Positions 17,860-26,037 are shown, numbered from the stretch's first letter. The stretch is 64,000 bases of DNA from Azoarcus sp031546845 (GCA_031546845.1 JAVBJT010000004.1:93544-157543), one strand, 5' to 3'. Numbers and translations are program-made. Notes: generated from the letters alone by a model not told the origin.

Positions 17860-17865
17860 TTTATA
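17860..17865 (-). promoter_or_regulatory. candidate -10 element of the nirE promoter
   Basis: TATAAA on the minus strand, five of six matches to the sigma-70 -10. The predicted start near 17853 lies about 42 bp from the centre of the FNR-type box at 17889-17902, the class II activation distance. The leader to ATG 17832 is about 20 bases. Confidence 0.55.
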
Positions 17866-17888
17866 TCAGTGTGGCCGGAGATGTGAAA

Positions 17889-17902
17889 TTGACCCAGATT
17901 AA
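17889..17902. promoter_or_regulatory. FNR/DNR-type operator shared by nirE and nirS
   Basis: TTGAC-CCAG-ATTAA matches the FNR/DNR consensus TTGAY-N4-RTCAA at nine of ten fixed positions. It is the only such box in the 147-bp divergent region between nirE and nirS. Its centre, 17895.5, is about 42 bp from the predicted start sites on both strands. Confidence 0.72.
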
Positions 17903-17925
17903 GGACCATATATTTCATAGGGGAA

Positions 17926-17931
17926 TAGAGT
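17926..17931 (+). promoter_or_regulatory. candidate -10 element of the nirS promoter
   Basis: TAGAGT, four of six matches to the -10 consensus, which suits an activator-dependent promoter. The start site near 17938 would place the FNR-type box at about -42. The nirS ribosome site AGGGAG lies at 17968-17973, six bases before ATG 17980. Confidence 0.5.
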
Positions 17932-17979
17932 ACGGTGAGGTTTGGTAACAATCTTGCAAACCGTTTTAGGGAGATTGAC

Positions 17980-19659
17980 ATGCAAGTTAGAAGATTGGTA
18001 GGCGCACTTGCGCTGCTGACGCTGCCGCTTGCGGCAAGTAGCGCGTGGGCGGCGGATGCTCCGAGCATGACCGCCGACGAAAAGGCCAAAGCAAAGCAGG
18101 TTTATTTCGAACGCTGCGCCGGCTGTCACGGTGTGCTGCGCAAGGGAGCGACGGGCAAGAACCTGGAACCTCACTGGGAAAAGACGCTTGCCGATGGTAC
18201 CAAGCAAGAAGGCGGCACGCTCAAGCTCGGCACTGATCGGCTGGAAAAAATCATCTCCCTCGGCACGGAAGGGGGCATGGTCAACTACGACGACATCCTG
18301 AGCAAGGATGAAATCAACATGATGGCCCGCTATATCCAGCAAACACCGGATATTCCGCCGGAGTTCTCGCTGAAGGATATGCGCGATAGCTGGAAAGTGC
18401 TGGTTCCGGTCGATCAACGCCCAACCAAGCAGATGAACAAGGTCAATCTGCAGAACATCTTCGCGGTCACGCTGCGCGACGCCGGCAAGCTCGCGCTGAT
18501 CGACGGCGACACCAAGCAGATCTGGAAGGTGCTCGACACCGGCTACGCGGTCCATATCTCGCGCCTGTCGGCTTCCGGCCGCTACATCTACACGGTCGGC
18601 CGCGACGGCCTTGTCACGCTGATCGACATGTGGCCCGAAACGCCGAACACCGTCGCCACGGTTCGCATGGGTTCCGACGCACGCTCGGTCGAAACGTCGA
18701 AGTTCAAGGGCTACGAAGACAAATACCTGGTCGGTGGCACCTACTGGCCGCCCCAGTACTCGATCATGGACGGCCTCACGCTCGAGCCGCTCAAGATCGT
18801 TTCCACCCGTGGCATGACGGTCGACGGCGAATATCACCCCGAGCCGCGCGTAGCCTCGATCGTGGCTTCGCACATCAAGCCCGAGTGGGTCATCAACGTC
18901 AAGGAAACCGGTCAGATCCTGCTGGTCGACTACACCGACATCAAGAATCTGAAGACCACGCAGATCGATTCCGCCAAGTTCCTGCATGACGGTGGCTGGG
19001 ATGCGTCCAAGCGCTACTTCATGGTCGCGGCCAACGCGTCGAAGAAAGTCGCGGCAGTCGATACCAAGACCGGCAAGCTCGCGGCGCTGATCGACACGGC
19101 CGACAAGCCGCACCCGGGACGCGGCACCAACTTCATGCACCCGCAGTTCGGCCCGGTATGGACAACCGGCCACCTCGGCGCCGACGTGGTATCGCTGATT
19201 TCGACGCCGTCGGACAAGCCGGCGGATGCGAAATACAAGCAATACAACTGGAAAGTGGTGCAGGAACTGAAAATGCCGGGCGCGGGCAACCTGTTCGTCA
19301 AAACGCACCCGACATCGTCCCACCTGTGGGCCGATGCACCGCTGAATCCGGAACGCGACATTGCCGAAGCGGTGTATGTGTATGACCTCAAGGATCTGTC
19401 CAAAGCGCCGCGCCGTCTCGACGTAGCCAAGGATTCCGGCCTGCCGGAAAGCAAGGCGATTCGCCGTGCGGTCCATCCGGAATACAACAAGGCGGGCGAC
19501 GAAGTCTGGATTTCCTTGTGGGGCGGCAAGACCGACCAATCCGCCGTCGTCATCTATGACGACAAGACGCTGGCCTTGAAGAAGGTGATCACCGATCCTG
19601 GCATGGTGACGCCGACAGGCAAGTTCAACGTCTTCAACACCCAGTACGACATCTACTGA
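17980..19659 (+). CDS. nirS: cytochrome cd1 nitrite reductase NirS
   Basis: A 559-residue periplasmic enzyme that reduces nitrite to nitric oxide. A Sec signal peptide (residues 1-21, ending SSAWA) precedes a cytochrome c domain with heme motif CAGCH at 46-50. The rest is the eight-bladed heme d1 propeller (about 135-559). Typical NirS stretches such as YTVGRDGLVTLIDMW, EYHPEPRVASI and GRGTNFMHPQFGPVW are present. The frame opens upstream at 17935, but ATG 17980 has AGGGAG six bases before it and begins the signal peptide. The gene heads nirS-nirT-cytochrome-cupredoxin and lies downstream of an FNR-type box. Confidence 0.98.
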   Translation: MQVRRLVGALALLTLPLAASSAWAADAPSMTADEKAKAKQVYFERCAGCHGVLRKGATGKNLEPHWEKTLADGTKQEGGTLKLGTDRLEKIISLGTEGGMVNYDDILSKDEINMMARYIQQTPDIPPEFSLKDMRDSWKVLVPVDQRPTKQMNKVNLQNIFAVTLRDAGKLALIDGDTKQIWKVLDTGYAVHISRLSASGRYIYTVGRDGLVTLIDMWPETPNTVATVRMGSDARSVETSKFKGYEDKYLVGGTYWPPQYSIMDGLTLEPLKIVSTRGMTVDGEYHPEPRVASIVASHIKPEWVINVKETGQILLVDYTDIKNLKTTQIDSAKFLHDGGWDASKRYFMVAANASKKVAAVDTKTGKLAALIDTADKPHPGRGTNFMHPQFGPVWTTGHLGADVVSLISTPSDKPADAKYKQYNWKVVQELKMPGAGNLFVKTHPTSSHLWADAPLNPERDIAEAVYVYDLKDLSKAPRRLDVAKDSGLPESKAIRRAVHPEYNKAGDEVWISLWGGKTDQSAVVIYDDKTLALKKVITDPGMVTPTGKFNVFNTQYDIY

Positions 19660-19682
19660 TCGTCGCATCTCCTCCACGGTAG

Positions 19683-19704
19683 GCCTCCGCGTTCGCGCGG
19701 AGGC
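19683..19704 (+). other. intercistronic hairpin between nirS and nirT
   Basis: GCCTCCGCG (19683-19691), a TTCG tetraloop, CGCGGAGGC (19696-19704). The stem is a perfect 9 bp with a very stable tetraloop and no following T-run. It could stabilise the nirS mRNA 3' end and reduce transcription or translation of downstream genes relative to nirS. Confidence 0.55.
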
Positions 19705-19722
19705 TGACGAGGACACCATTTC

Positions 19723-20325
19723 ATGACCGACCAAAACGGCCAAACACAAAACAAGCGCGGCCTGCTGGCCGCGTTGCGCCGGCCAAGCCCGCGCGCGCTC
19801 GGCAGCCTGCTGCTGACCGGCATCGTTATCGGCGTGCTGTTCTGGGGCGGCTTCAACACCGCTCTGGAAGCCACCAACACCGAACAGTTCTGCATTTCAT
19901 GCCACGAAATGCGCGACAACGTTTACCAGGAGTACAAAGAAACCATTCACTACAGCAATCGCACTGGCGTACGCGCAACATGCCCGGACTGCCATGTGCC
20001 GAGAAACTGGACATACAAGATGCTGCGCAAGATCCAGGCATCGAAGGAAGTATGGGGCAAGCTCACCGGCTCCATCGACACACGCGAAAAATTCCAAGCC
20101 AAACGGCTCGAACTGGCCCGCCACGAATGGGCACGAATGAAAGCTTCCGATTCGCGCGAATGCCGCAACTGCCACAGCCTGGACAGCATGAACGCCGAAG
20201 CGCAGAAACAGCGCGCGCGCAAACAGCACGACATGGCGCGCGAAGACGGGACAACCTGTATTGTCTGCCACAAGGGTATCGCGCACCATAAACCCGAAGG
20301 CATGACCGAAGACGATGAAGAATGA
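19723..20325 (+). CDS. nirT: NirT: membrane-anchored NapC/NirT tetraheme cytochrome c
   Basis: A 200-residue protein with one N-terminal membrane anchor (about residues 25-45) and four heme c sites: CISCH at 57-61, CPDCH at 87-91, then CRNCH and CIVCH in the C-terminal third. The length and four-heme layout match NapC/NirT proteins, which oxidise quinol and pass electrons to periplasmic reductases. The position right after nirS assigns it as quinol donor for nitrite reduction, as in Pseudomonas stutzeri nirSTB. The acidic C-terminus (EDDEE) is unremarkable. Confidence 0.95.
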   Translation: MTDQNGQTQNKRGLLAALRRPSPRALGSLLLTGIVIGVLFWGGFNTALEATNTEQFCISCHEMRDNVYQEYKETIHYSNRTGVRATCPDCHVPRNWTYKMLRKIQASKEVWGKLTGSIDTREKFQAKRLELARHEWARMKASDSRECRNCHSLDSMNAEAQKQRARKQHDMAREDGTTCIVCHKGIAHHKPEGMTEDDEE

Positions 20326-20359
20326 GCCGGCCGCAACCGGCTCACGGAGAAACCACCTT

Positions 20360-21223
20360 ATGAAGAAAACCCTGATCGCCGGCGCCCTGTTCGCCCTTGC
20401 CGCGGGCAACGCGCTGGCCGCCGCGCCGGCCGACTGGAGCAGAGTCGAGGCAAAAGAAATCACCCTGTTCTACCCCGGCGTTTCCCCGCTGGAATGGATC
20501 ATGAAGGGCACCGACCACGGCGGCGCGCGCGGGCTGAAAAAAGGCGAAACCTGTGCCGACTGCCACAGCAGCGAAACCGCCGATATGGGCAAGAAGATGG
20601 TCAGCGGGCAAAAAATAGAGCCCACGCCCATTCCCGGTAAAGCCGCCGCGATTCCGGTCAAGGTACAGGCCGCGCACGACGGCGATACGCTGTACCTGCG
20701 CTTCTCCTGGACGCAGCCGAAAGCCTCCGGCGCGCCGAAAATGGACGACAAGAATCCGGTCAAGATTGCGTTCATGCTCGACGGCGGCAAGGTCGACATG
20801 GCCGACAAGGCCGGCTGCTGGGCGTCCTGTCATGGCGACGTGCGCACCATGCCGGGAGGTAACGACAAAAAAACCAAGTATGTGAAGGACGCTTCGCTTA
20901 CCGACGGGCGCTATTACGATCTCATGCAATGGCGTAGCGGCGAGAAAAAGGCATACGATGGTTACGTTGCCGACAGCCGCGTCATGGAAGGCGGCAAGGC
21001 GTTGACCAGCGCGGACGGCAAACTCGACGGTGACACCTGGACAGTGGTGTTCGCGCGCAAGTTCACCGGCGGCGAAGGCGACGTCAAGCTCGAAACAGGG
21101 AAGGCGTACAATTTCGGCTTCGCCATTCATGATGACAGTGCCACCGGGCGCTTCCACCACGTTTCGCTCGGCTACAAGCTCGGCATCGACACCAAGGGCG
21201 ACATCACCGCGGTCAAGCAATGA
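20360..21223 (+). CDS. exported cytochrome with ethylbenzene-dehydrogenase-like heme-binding domain
   Basis: A 287-residue periplasmic protein with a signal peptide (1-20), a c-type heme motif CADCH at 65-69 and, at about 153-158, CWASCH, a CX3CH variant. The remainder resembles the b-heme/DMSO-reductase-gamma-like domain (ethylbenzene dehydrogenase heme-binding family), with GDTLYLRFSW and WTVVFARKF. It occupies the place of nirB (cytochrome c552) in nirSTB operons but seems to be a different family. It probably shuttles electrons between NirT and NirS (inference). ATG 20360 starts the signal peptide. Confidence 0.8.
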   Translation: MKKTLIAGALFALAAGNALAAAPADWSRVEAKEITLFYPGVSPLEWIMKGTDHGGARGLKKGETCADCHSSETADMGKKMVSGQKIEPTPIPGKAAAIPVKVQAAHDGDTLYLRFSWTQPKASGAPKMDDKNPVKIAFMLDGGKVDMADKAGCWASCHGDVRTMPGGNDKKTKYVKDASLTDGRYYDLMQWRSGEKKAYDGYVADSRVMEGGKALTSADGKLDGDTWTVVFARKFTGGEGDVKLETGKAYNFGFAIHDDSATGRFHHVSLGYKLGIDTKGDITAVKQ

Positions 21224-21240
21224 CATAGCACAGGAGCAAC

Positions 21241-21564
21241 ATGATGAACGCCAGATGCGCGCTCGCAACCGCCAGCCTACTATTACTGCTCGGCGCGAAC
21301 GGCGCGCAGGCTGCCGAACATCAGGTGACGGCGGAAAAATACACATTCACCCCGGCGGAACTCCATGTGCGCCGGGGTGATACCGTCAAATGGACCAACA
21401 ACGAGAAGCGGGTCAGCCATTCGGTGCTCTTCGTCGGCACCGGGCAGGAATCCGATCGTTTCTTTCCCGGCGAATCGTGGTCGCGCACCTTTGACGAAGC
21501 CGGCCGCTACGAATACCACTGCGGCCCGCACCCGGAAATGACCGGCGTCGTTATCGTCGAATAA
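21241..21564 (+). CDS. periplasmic cupredoxin (plastocyanin/azurin-like)
   Basis: A 107-residue protein with a signal peptide (about 1-25) and one cupredoxin domain. Type 1 copper ligands are visible as His60 (VSHSV), Cys94, His97 and Met100 (HCGPHPEM). The family carries single electrons in the periplasm. It is the last gene of the nirS-nirT-cytochrome run, 17 bases after the previous stop, so it may donate to NirS as azurin or pseudoazurin do elsewhere (inference). ATG 21244 is an equally possible start. Confidence 0.88.
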   Translation: MMNARCALATASLLLLLGANGAQAAEHQVTAEKYTFTPAELHVRRGDTVKWTNNEKRVSHSVLFVGTGQESDRFFPGESWSRTFDEAGRYEYHCGPHPEMTGVVIVE

Positions 21565-21597
21565 CCATCACGATCCGCGAAGCGGACACGAACCGGC

Positions 21598-22038
21598 TCA
21601 GAAAAACCCTTTGCGCAGGTTGATGCCGTATTCGAGCCACGCCTTCAGGCAACACAGCATCTGCGTCCAGCCCATGCAGTTCATGTAAGAGGCATCCAGC
21701 CCCTGCTGGCTCTCGCTCCACCCCGCTTCGCGGATGCTGAGCTGCGTCGCGGTATCGTCGAGCGCGGTAAAGCACATCTCCACCCGATTCGTCCGCCCGC
21801 TTTCCATCGAACCCCAGTCGAGCACGATGCGCTCATTCTCGACGCACTCGCGCACCTGTACTGGAAAAGCGCCAGGGTGATCGGCAAATTCCCACATTAC
21901 CGTGGCCCCGGCATCCAGCGCGGCGCTCGCGCCACCAGTGGTGAAGTAGCGGCTTAGTTTGTCGGGAGCGTATACCGCATCGAACACCTCCCCGATCGGC
22001 TTCTGGATTTTTACGGATACCGTGAATTTCAGATCCAT
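21598..22038 (-). CDS. SRPBCC/AHSA1 family protein
   Basis: A 146-residue protein of the START/Bet v1-like fold (activator-of-Hsp90 AHSA1 group). The N-terminal strand FTVSVKIQKPIGEVFDAV and a C-terminal helix with GWTQMLCCLKAWLEYG are typical. It lies on the opposite strand between the nirS and nirC units, so it is probably not part of heme d1 synthesis. The ligand is unknown. Confidence 0.85.
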   Translation of the reverse strand: MDLKFTVSVKIQKPIGEVFDAVYAPDKLSRYFTTGGASAALDAGATVMWEFADHPGAFPVQVRECVENERIVLDWGSMESGRTNRVEMCFTALDDTATQLSIREAGWSESQQGLDASYMNCMGWTQMLCCLKAWLEYGINLRKGFF

Positions 22039-22389
22039 ACGCGCTCCTTGATAGGATTGGTCTTTCTCAAAGGACTGCGGCCCCCGTTTCGAGGCGGAGA
22101 TGAGCCACGCGCTCTACCGTACCCAACAAACAATACCCAAGCCATGCCCAAAGTGTCCCCGCTACTTGGCAAATGGCCGTACGATCGCATTATGCGACGC
22201 CCCAGATACGGAAGACGACCCCGCAGTCGAAGGCGAATCACGCATTACCATGCTCCTTTTACTATCCTCGCTCCAGTTCCCCTCCGGGGATGCTATTCCC
22301 CTGCCACCCACTGTTCGCCCATGTCGATTGATCCCCGTCAAAGACGAAGCATCACCCACACCGCAGACTCCTTTTCACAGGAGGCCGCA
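22039..22389. other. divergent intergenic region between AHSA1 gene and nirC
   Basis: 351 bases without a convincing gene. The only clear signals are the FNR-type box at 22328-22341 and the nirC ribosome site AGGAGG at 22379-22384. A plus-strand frame runs through from 22048 into nirC, but its translation looks non-coding. Confidence 0.6.
22328..22341 (+). promoter_or_regulatory. FNR/DNR-type operator of nirC-nirF-nirDL-nirG-nirH
   Basis: TTGAT-CCCC-GTCAA matches the FNR/DNR consensus at every fixed position. Its centre is 55.5 bp before nirC ATG 22390. Class II spacing would put the start near 22376, just before the AGGAGG at 22379-22384, with only a weak -10 (CAGACT, 22364-22369). Confidence 0.75.
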
Positions 22390-22758
22390 ATGAAATTTTC
22401 CCTCTCGATTCCCCCCTTGGCCATTCATGTCGCCGTTTTCGTCGGCGCGGCGCTTATCGCCGCCTATGCCTCGGCATCCATCGCCGCCGACCCCGCGCGC
22501 GAGCGGGAATTGATCCGCCTGGTACGCCAGGATTGCGGCTCCTGTCACGGCTTGAAACTCAATGGCGGCTTGGGGCCGGCACTGCTACCCTCGACCTTGG
22601 CCGGCAAGCCGGAAGAAGCGCTGGTAGCGACGGTTCTGAATGGCCGGCCGGGTTCGGCGATGCCGGGATGGCGCCGCTTTATGGATGAAGCCGAGGCGGC
22701 GTGGGTCGTACGCGCCCTGATCGCCGGCTTTCCCGAAGACCAGGGAGCACGCCAATGA
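22390..22758 (+). CDS. nirC: cytochrome c55x NirC
   Basis: A 122-residue small periplasmic cytochrome c with a long N-terminal signal (1-33), heme motif CGSCH at 49-53 and a likely axial Met91 in SAMPGW. NirC is needed in some denitrifiers for electron transfer during heme d1 maturation or to NirS. AGGAGG ends five bases before ATG 22390. The stop overlaps nirF ATG (ATGA at 22755-22758), so the two are coupled. Confidence 0.92.
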   Translation: MKFSLSIPPLAIHVAVFVGAALIAAYASASIAADPARERELIRLVRQDCGSCHGLKLNGGLGPALLPSTLAGKPEEALVATVLNGRPGSAMPGWRRFMDEAEAAWVVRALIAGFPEDQGARQ

Positions 22759-23933
22759 CAAGCCTTGCCTTACGTTTTGCCGCCATTGCGCTGACCGTGG
22801 CCCTAGCCGGCTGCGCCACACCCGCCTTGCGCGGCACCGGCGACCTCGGCGTCATAATCGAACGCGCGACTGGACAGGTGCGGGTCATCGACACCACAAC
22901 ACAGCGCGCACTGGCGCAAGTGAGCGGGCTGGGAGATCTGTCCCACGCCTCCGTGGTGTTCTCACGCGATAGCCGCTATGCCTACGTGTTCGGACGCGAC
23001 GGCGGGCTGACCAAGGTCGATCTGCTCACCGCCACCATCGCTCGCCGCATCGTGCAAGCGGGCAACGCCATCGGCGGCGCGATCTCGCAGGATGGCCGCA
23101 TCGTCGTCGCACAGAACTACGAGCCGGGCGGCATCAAAGCCTTCGATGCCGACACCCTGGAACTGCTCGCCGACGTGCCCGCCGACTACGGCAACGAGGG
23201 CCGCCGCTCCAAGGTCGTCGGCCTCGTCGACCTACCAGGCAACCGCTTCGCCTACGCGCTGTTCGATGCTGGCGAAATCCGCGTTACCGATCTGTCCGAC
23301 CCCGCCCATCCCCGCACCGAGCGCTACCCAGCCGGACGCCAGCCCTACGACGGCATGGTCACTCCCGACGGCCGCTACTACATCGCCGGCCTGTTCGGCG
23401 AGGACGGCCTGGCGCTGCTCGACCTGTGGCAACCGCAACAAGGCACGCGCCGCATACTCGCGGGCTACGGCAAGGGCGAAGCGCCGCTGCCGGTGTACAA
23501 GATGCCGCATCTGCGCGGCTGGACCGTCGCGGGCGGCCGTGCGTGGCTGCCCGCCATCGGCCGCCACGAAGTACTCGTGGTCGATACGCGCGACTGGCGC
23601 GAAGTAGGCCGCGTCGCCGTCGCCGGCCAGCCGGTGTTCGTGATGGCCCGCCCGGATGGACGCGAAATCTGGGTCAACTTCGCCTTTCCCGACAATGGCC
23701 AGGTACAAGTCATCGACACGCTGAACATGCGCGTCGTCGACACCCTGCAACCGGGCCGCGCCATCCTGCACATGGAATTCACGCCCAAGGGCGAGGCGGT
23801 GTGGCTGTCGGCGCGCGACGACGACAAGGTACGCATCTTCGACACGCGCAGCCGCAAACCCATCGCCGAACTGGACGCAGCCGATCCGAGCGGCATTTTC
23901 TTTACCAGCCGCGCGTTCCGCACCGGTTTCTGA
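22755..23933 (+). CDS. nirF: heme d1 biosynthesis lipoprotein NirF
   Basis: A 392-residue beta-propeller related to the NirS d1 domain. A lipoprotein signal with LAGC (about residues 17-20) indicates membrane anchoring on the periplasmic side. NirF acts late in heme d1 synthesis on a dihydro-d1 intermediate. Family-like stretches are YVFGRDGGLTKVDL, VAQNYEPGGIKAFD and GRAILHMEFTPKGEAVW. ATG 22755 overlaps the nirC stop; upstream codons belong to nirC in another frame. Confidence 0.95.
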   Translation: MTSLALRFAAIALTVALAGCATPALRGTGDLGVIIERATGQVRVIDTTTQRALAQVSGLGDLSHASVVFSRDSRYAYVFGRDGGLTKVDLLTATIARRIVQAGNAIGGAISQDGRIVVAQNYEPGGIKAFDADTLELLADVPADYGNEGRRSKVVGLVDLPGNRFAYALFDAGEIRVTDLSDPAHPRTERYPAGRQPYDGMVTPDGRYYIAGLFGEDGLALLDLWQPQQGTRRILAGYGKGEAPLPVYKMPHLRGWTVAGGRAWLPAIGRHEVLVVDTRDWREVGRVAVAGQPVFVMARPDGREIWVNFAFPDNGQVQVIDTLNMRVVDTLQPGRAILHMEFTPKGEAVWLSARDDDKVRIFDTRSRKPIAELDAADPSGIFFTSRAFRTGF

Positions 23934-23938
23934 CCATC

Positions 23939-25036
23939 GTGCACGCAACCCGCGACACGCAACCCGCCACGACCGCTGACACACCCGCCGAGCAGCGCGC
24001 CCGCTTCCGCCTGCTCAACGACTACCAGCGCGGTTTTCCGCTTGTGCCCGCGCCGTTCGCGCGCATCGCCGCCGATGTCGGCATGACGGAGGCGGACGTG
24101 CTCGCCTGCTACCGCGACGGTCTTGCCACCGGCACAATCAGCCGCATCGGCGCGGTTTTCTCCTCCCAATTGGGCGCCGGCACACTGGCGGCGATGCACG
24201 TACCCGCACAACGGTTGGAAGAAGTCGCCGCGCGTGTCAGCGCCGAACCGGCGGTCAATCACAATTACGAGCGCGAGCACGCATTCAATCTGTGGTTCGT
24301 CGTCACCGCGCCAACACCGGCGCAACGCGACGCCGCCATCGCCAGACTCGAACGCGACACCGGCTGTGCCACGATCGCCTTGCCGATGGAAGAGGCCTTT
24401 CATATCGACCTCGGTTTCGACCTCGGCCCGCACCGGCTGCTCGACACGGACGACGACGCGGCGCAAGCCTCACCGCAAGACATACCGAACGCTGCCTGTC
24501 CGCCGCCGCTCGCCGAAAGCGAAGCCGCCTGCGCATTGCCCGGCATCGAACGCCAACTCGCTACCGTGCTACAGGACGGCCTGCAACCGGAGCCAGCACC
24601 GTTCGCCACCCTCGGCCGCCGCGTCGGCGTCAGCGAGGCGCTAGCCATCGAGTTCATCGAACGCTGGCTGGCGGATGGCCTGATACGGCGCTTCGGCGTC
24701 ATCGTGCGGCACCACGAACTAGGCATCGGCGCCAATGCCATGTGCGTTTGGGACATTCCCGACGATCTCGCCGATATCCTCGGCCGCCGGCTGGCCGCCG
24801 AACCTGCCGTCACCCTGTGTTACCGCCGCCGCCGCGCGCCGCCACACTGGCCCTACAACCTGTTCTGCATGATTCACGGCCGCGCCCGCGACGAAGTGCT
24901 GGCAGCACACGCCGCCATCGCAGCCCGGCTCGGCCTCGCTTCATGGCCGCATGCCGTATTGTTCAGCCGCCGCCGCTTCAAGCAAACGGGCGGCCGCTGG
25001 CTGGGACACGACCAAGGGGCCATGAACAAACCATGA
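23939..25036 (+). CDS. nirDL: fused NirD-NirL siroheme decarboxylase subunit
   Basis: A 365-residue protein made of two Lrp/AsnC-like siroheme decarboxylase units. Residues 20-170 have RLLNDYQRGFPLVPAPF, ISRIGAVF and NHNYEREHAFNLWFV, a NirD/NirG-like unit. Residues 198-355 have GIERQLATVLQ, RRFGVIVRHHELG and WPYNLFCMIHG, a NirL/NirH-like unit. They are joined by a linker at about 170-198. The complex decarboxylates siroheme to didecarboxysiroheme. GTG 23939 is six bases after nirF ends. The fused form is known in some denitrifiers and is separate genes in others. Confidence 0.92.
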   Translation: MHATRDTQPATTADTPAEQRARFRLLNDYQRGFPLVPAPFARIAADVGMTEADVLACYRDGLATGTISRIGAVFSSQLGAGTLAAMHVPAQRLEEVAARVSAEPAVNHNYEREHAFNLWFVVTAPTPAQRDAAIARLERDTGCATIALPMEEAFHIDLGFDLGPHRLLDTDDDAAQASPQDIPNAACPPPLAESEAACALPGIERQLATVLQDGLQPEPAPFATLGRRVGVSEALAIEFIERWLADGLIRRFGVIVRHHELGIGANAMCVWDIPDDLADILGRRLAAEPAVTLCYRRRRAPPHWPYNLFCMIHGRARDEVLAAHAAIAARLGLASWPHAVLFSRRRFKQTGGRWLGHDQGAMNKP

Positions 25037-25518
25037 ACGCCCCGCTACAGGCAAAACGCGCACTCGCCCCCGCCGACCGGCAACTGATCAACGCTTTGCA
25101 AGGCGATTTCCCCTTGTCCGAGCGGCCTTACGCCGAAGTCGGCGCCCGCCTCGGCCTGAGCGAGGAAGACGTCATCACCCGCCTGCAACGCCTGCTCGAC
25201 GAAGGCGTGCTGACCCGTTTCGGCCCCCTGTTCCAGATCGAACGGCTTGGCGGCGCCTTCTGTCTGGCGGCCATGACGGTACCGCCGGCACGCTGGGACG
25301 CCGTGCTCGCCGCCGTCAACGCCTTCCCCGAAGTCGCCCATAACTACGCCCGCGACCATGCGCTCAATATGTGGTTCGTCCTCGCCACCGCCACGCCGGA
25401 CGACATCGCCGCCACCGCGCGCCGCATCGAGGCGGCCACGGGGCTGGACGTACTGCTGTTTCCCAAAGAGCGGGAATACTTCATCGGCATGAAACTAGAT
25501 GCCGACACCGGCCGTTAA
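25033..25518 (+). CDS. nirG: siroheme decarboxylase subunit NirG
   Basis: A 161-residue Lrp/AsnC-like protein. It has a winged-helix region (DRQLINALQGDFPLSERPYAEVG) and an effector-like domain with LTRFGPLFQIERLGG, VAHNYARDHALNMWFV and a C-terminal FPKEREYFIGMKLD. It resembles the N-terminal half of NirDL more than the C-terminal half, which places it as NirG (AhbA-like). It starts at ATG 25033, overlapping the nirDL stop by four bases, and ends directly before nirH. Confidence 0.9.
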   Translation: MNAPLQAKRALAPADRQLINALQGDFPLSERPYAEVGARLGLSEEDVITRLQRLLDEGVLTRFGPLFQIERLGGAFCLAAMTVPPARWDAVLAAVNAFPEVAHNYARDHALNMWFVLATATPDDIAATARRIEAATGLDVLLFPKEREYFIGMKLDADTGR

Positions 25519-26037
25519 ATGAGCGATCCGCAAAACACCCCATTACACGACGCGGATTCGCTTGAGCGCCGCATCGTGCTCGCCACGCAGGCGGGACTGC
25601 CGCTGACGGCGCGCCCCTATGCCGCCGTGGCCGACGCGGTGGGCGCGAGCGAAGCCGACGTACGCGCTTGCCTCGACACTCTGCTCGCGCGCGGCGTGAT
25701 CCGGCGCATCGGCGCGGTACCCAACCACTACGCCCTGGGCTACACCGCCAACGGCATGAGCGTATGGGACATCGACGACAAAGTGGTCGACGCCGTCGGC
25801 GAACTCGTCGGCGCGCTCCCCTTCGTCACCCACTGCTACCGCCGCCCGCGCCGCCCGCCGGACTGGCCGTACAACCTGTTCGCCATGATCCACGGCGCAT
25901 CGCGCGACGAGGCGCTGACCCTGGTCGCCGACATCGTCGCGCGAATCGAACGCCAGTTTCGCGGCGCCTGCCGCCGACGCGATGTCCTGTTCTCCACCGC
26001 CATCCTGAAAAAAACCGGGCTGCGCATCGGTGCCTGA
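25519..26037 (+). CDS. nirH: siroheme decarboxylase subunit NirH
   Basis: A 172-residue Lrp/AsnC-like protein with IRRIGAVPNHYALGY, HCYRRPRRPPDWPYNLFAMIHG and a basic C-terminus ending in STAILKKTGLR. These match the NirL/NirH (AhbB-like) subunit, similar to the second half of NirDL. ATG 25519 follows the nirG TAA with no gap. nirJ, which usually follows in heme d1 operons, is absent from the next position and from the window. Confidence 0.9.
   Translation: MSDPQNTPLHDADSLERRIVLATQAGLPLTARPYAAVADAVGASEADVRACLDTLLARGVIRRIGAVPNHYALGYTANGMSVWDIDDKVVDAVGELVGALPFVTHCYRRPRRPPDWPYNLFAMIHGASRDEALTLVADIVARIERQFRGACRRRDVLFSTAILKKTGLRIGA

Noticed and set aside
17899..19749. Minus-strand open frame of about 616 codons
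   Set aside because: It lies opposite nirS, which is certain. The protein shows no recognisable motif.
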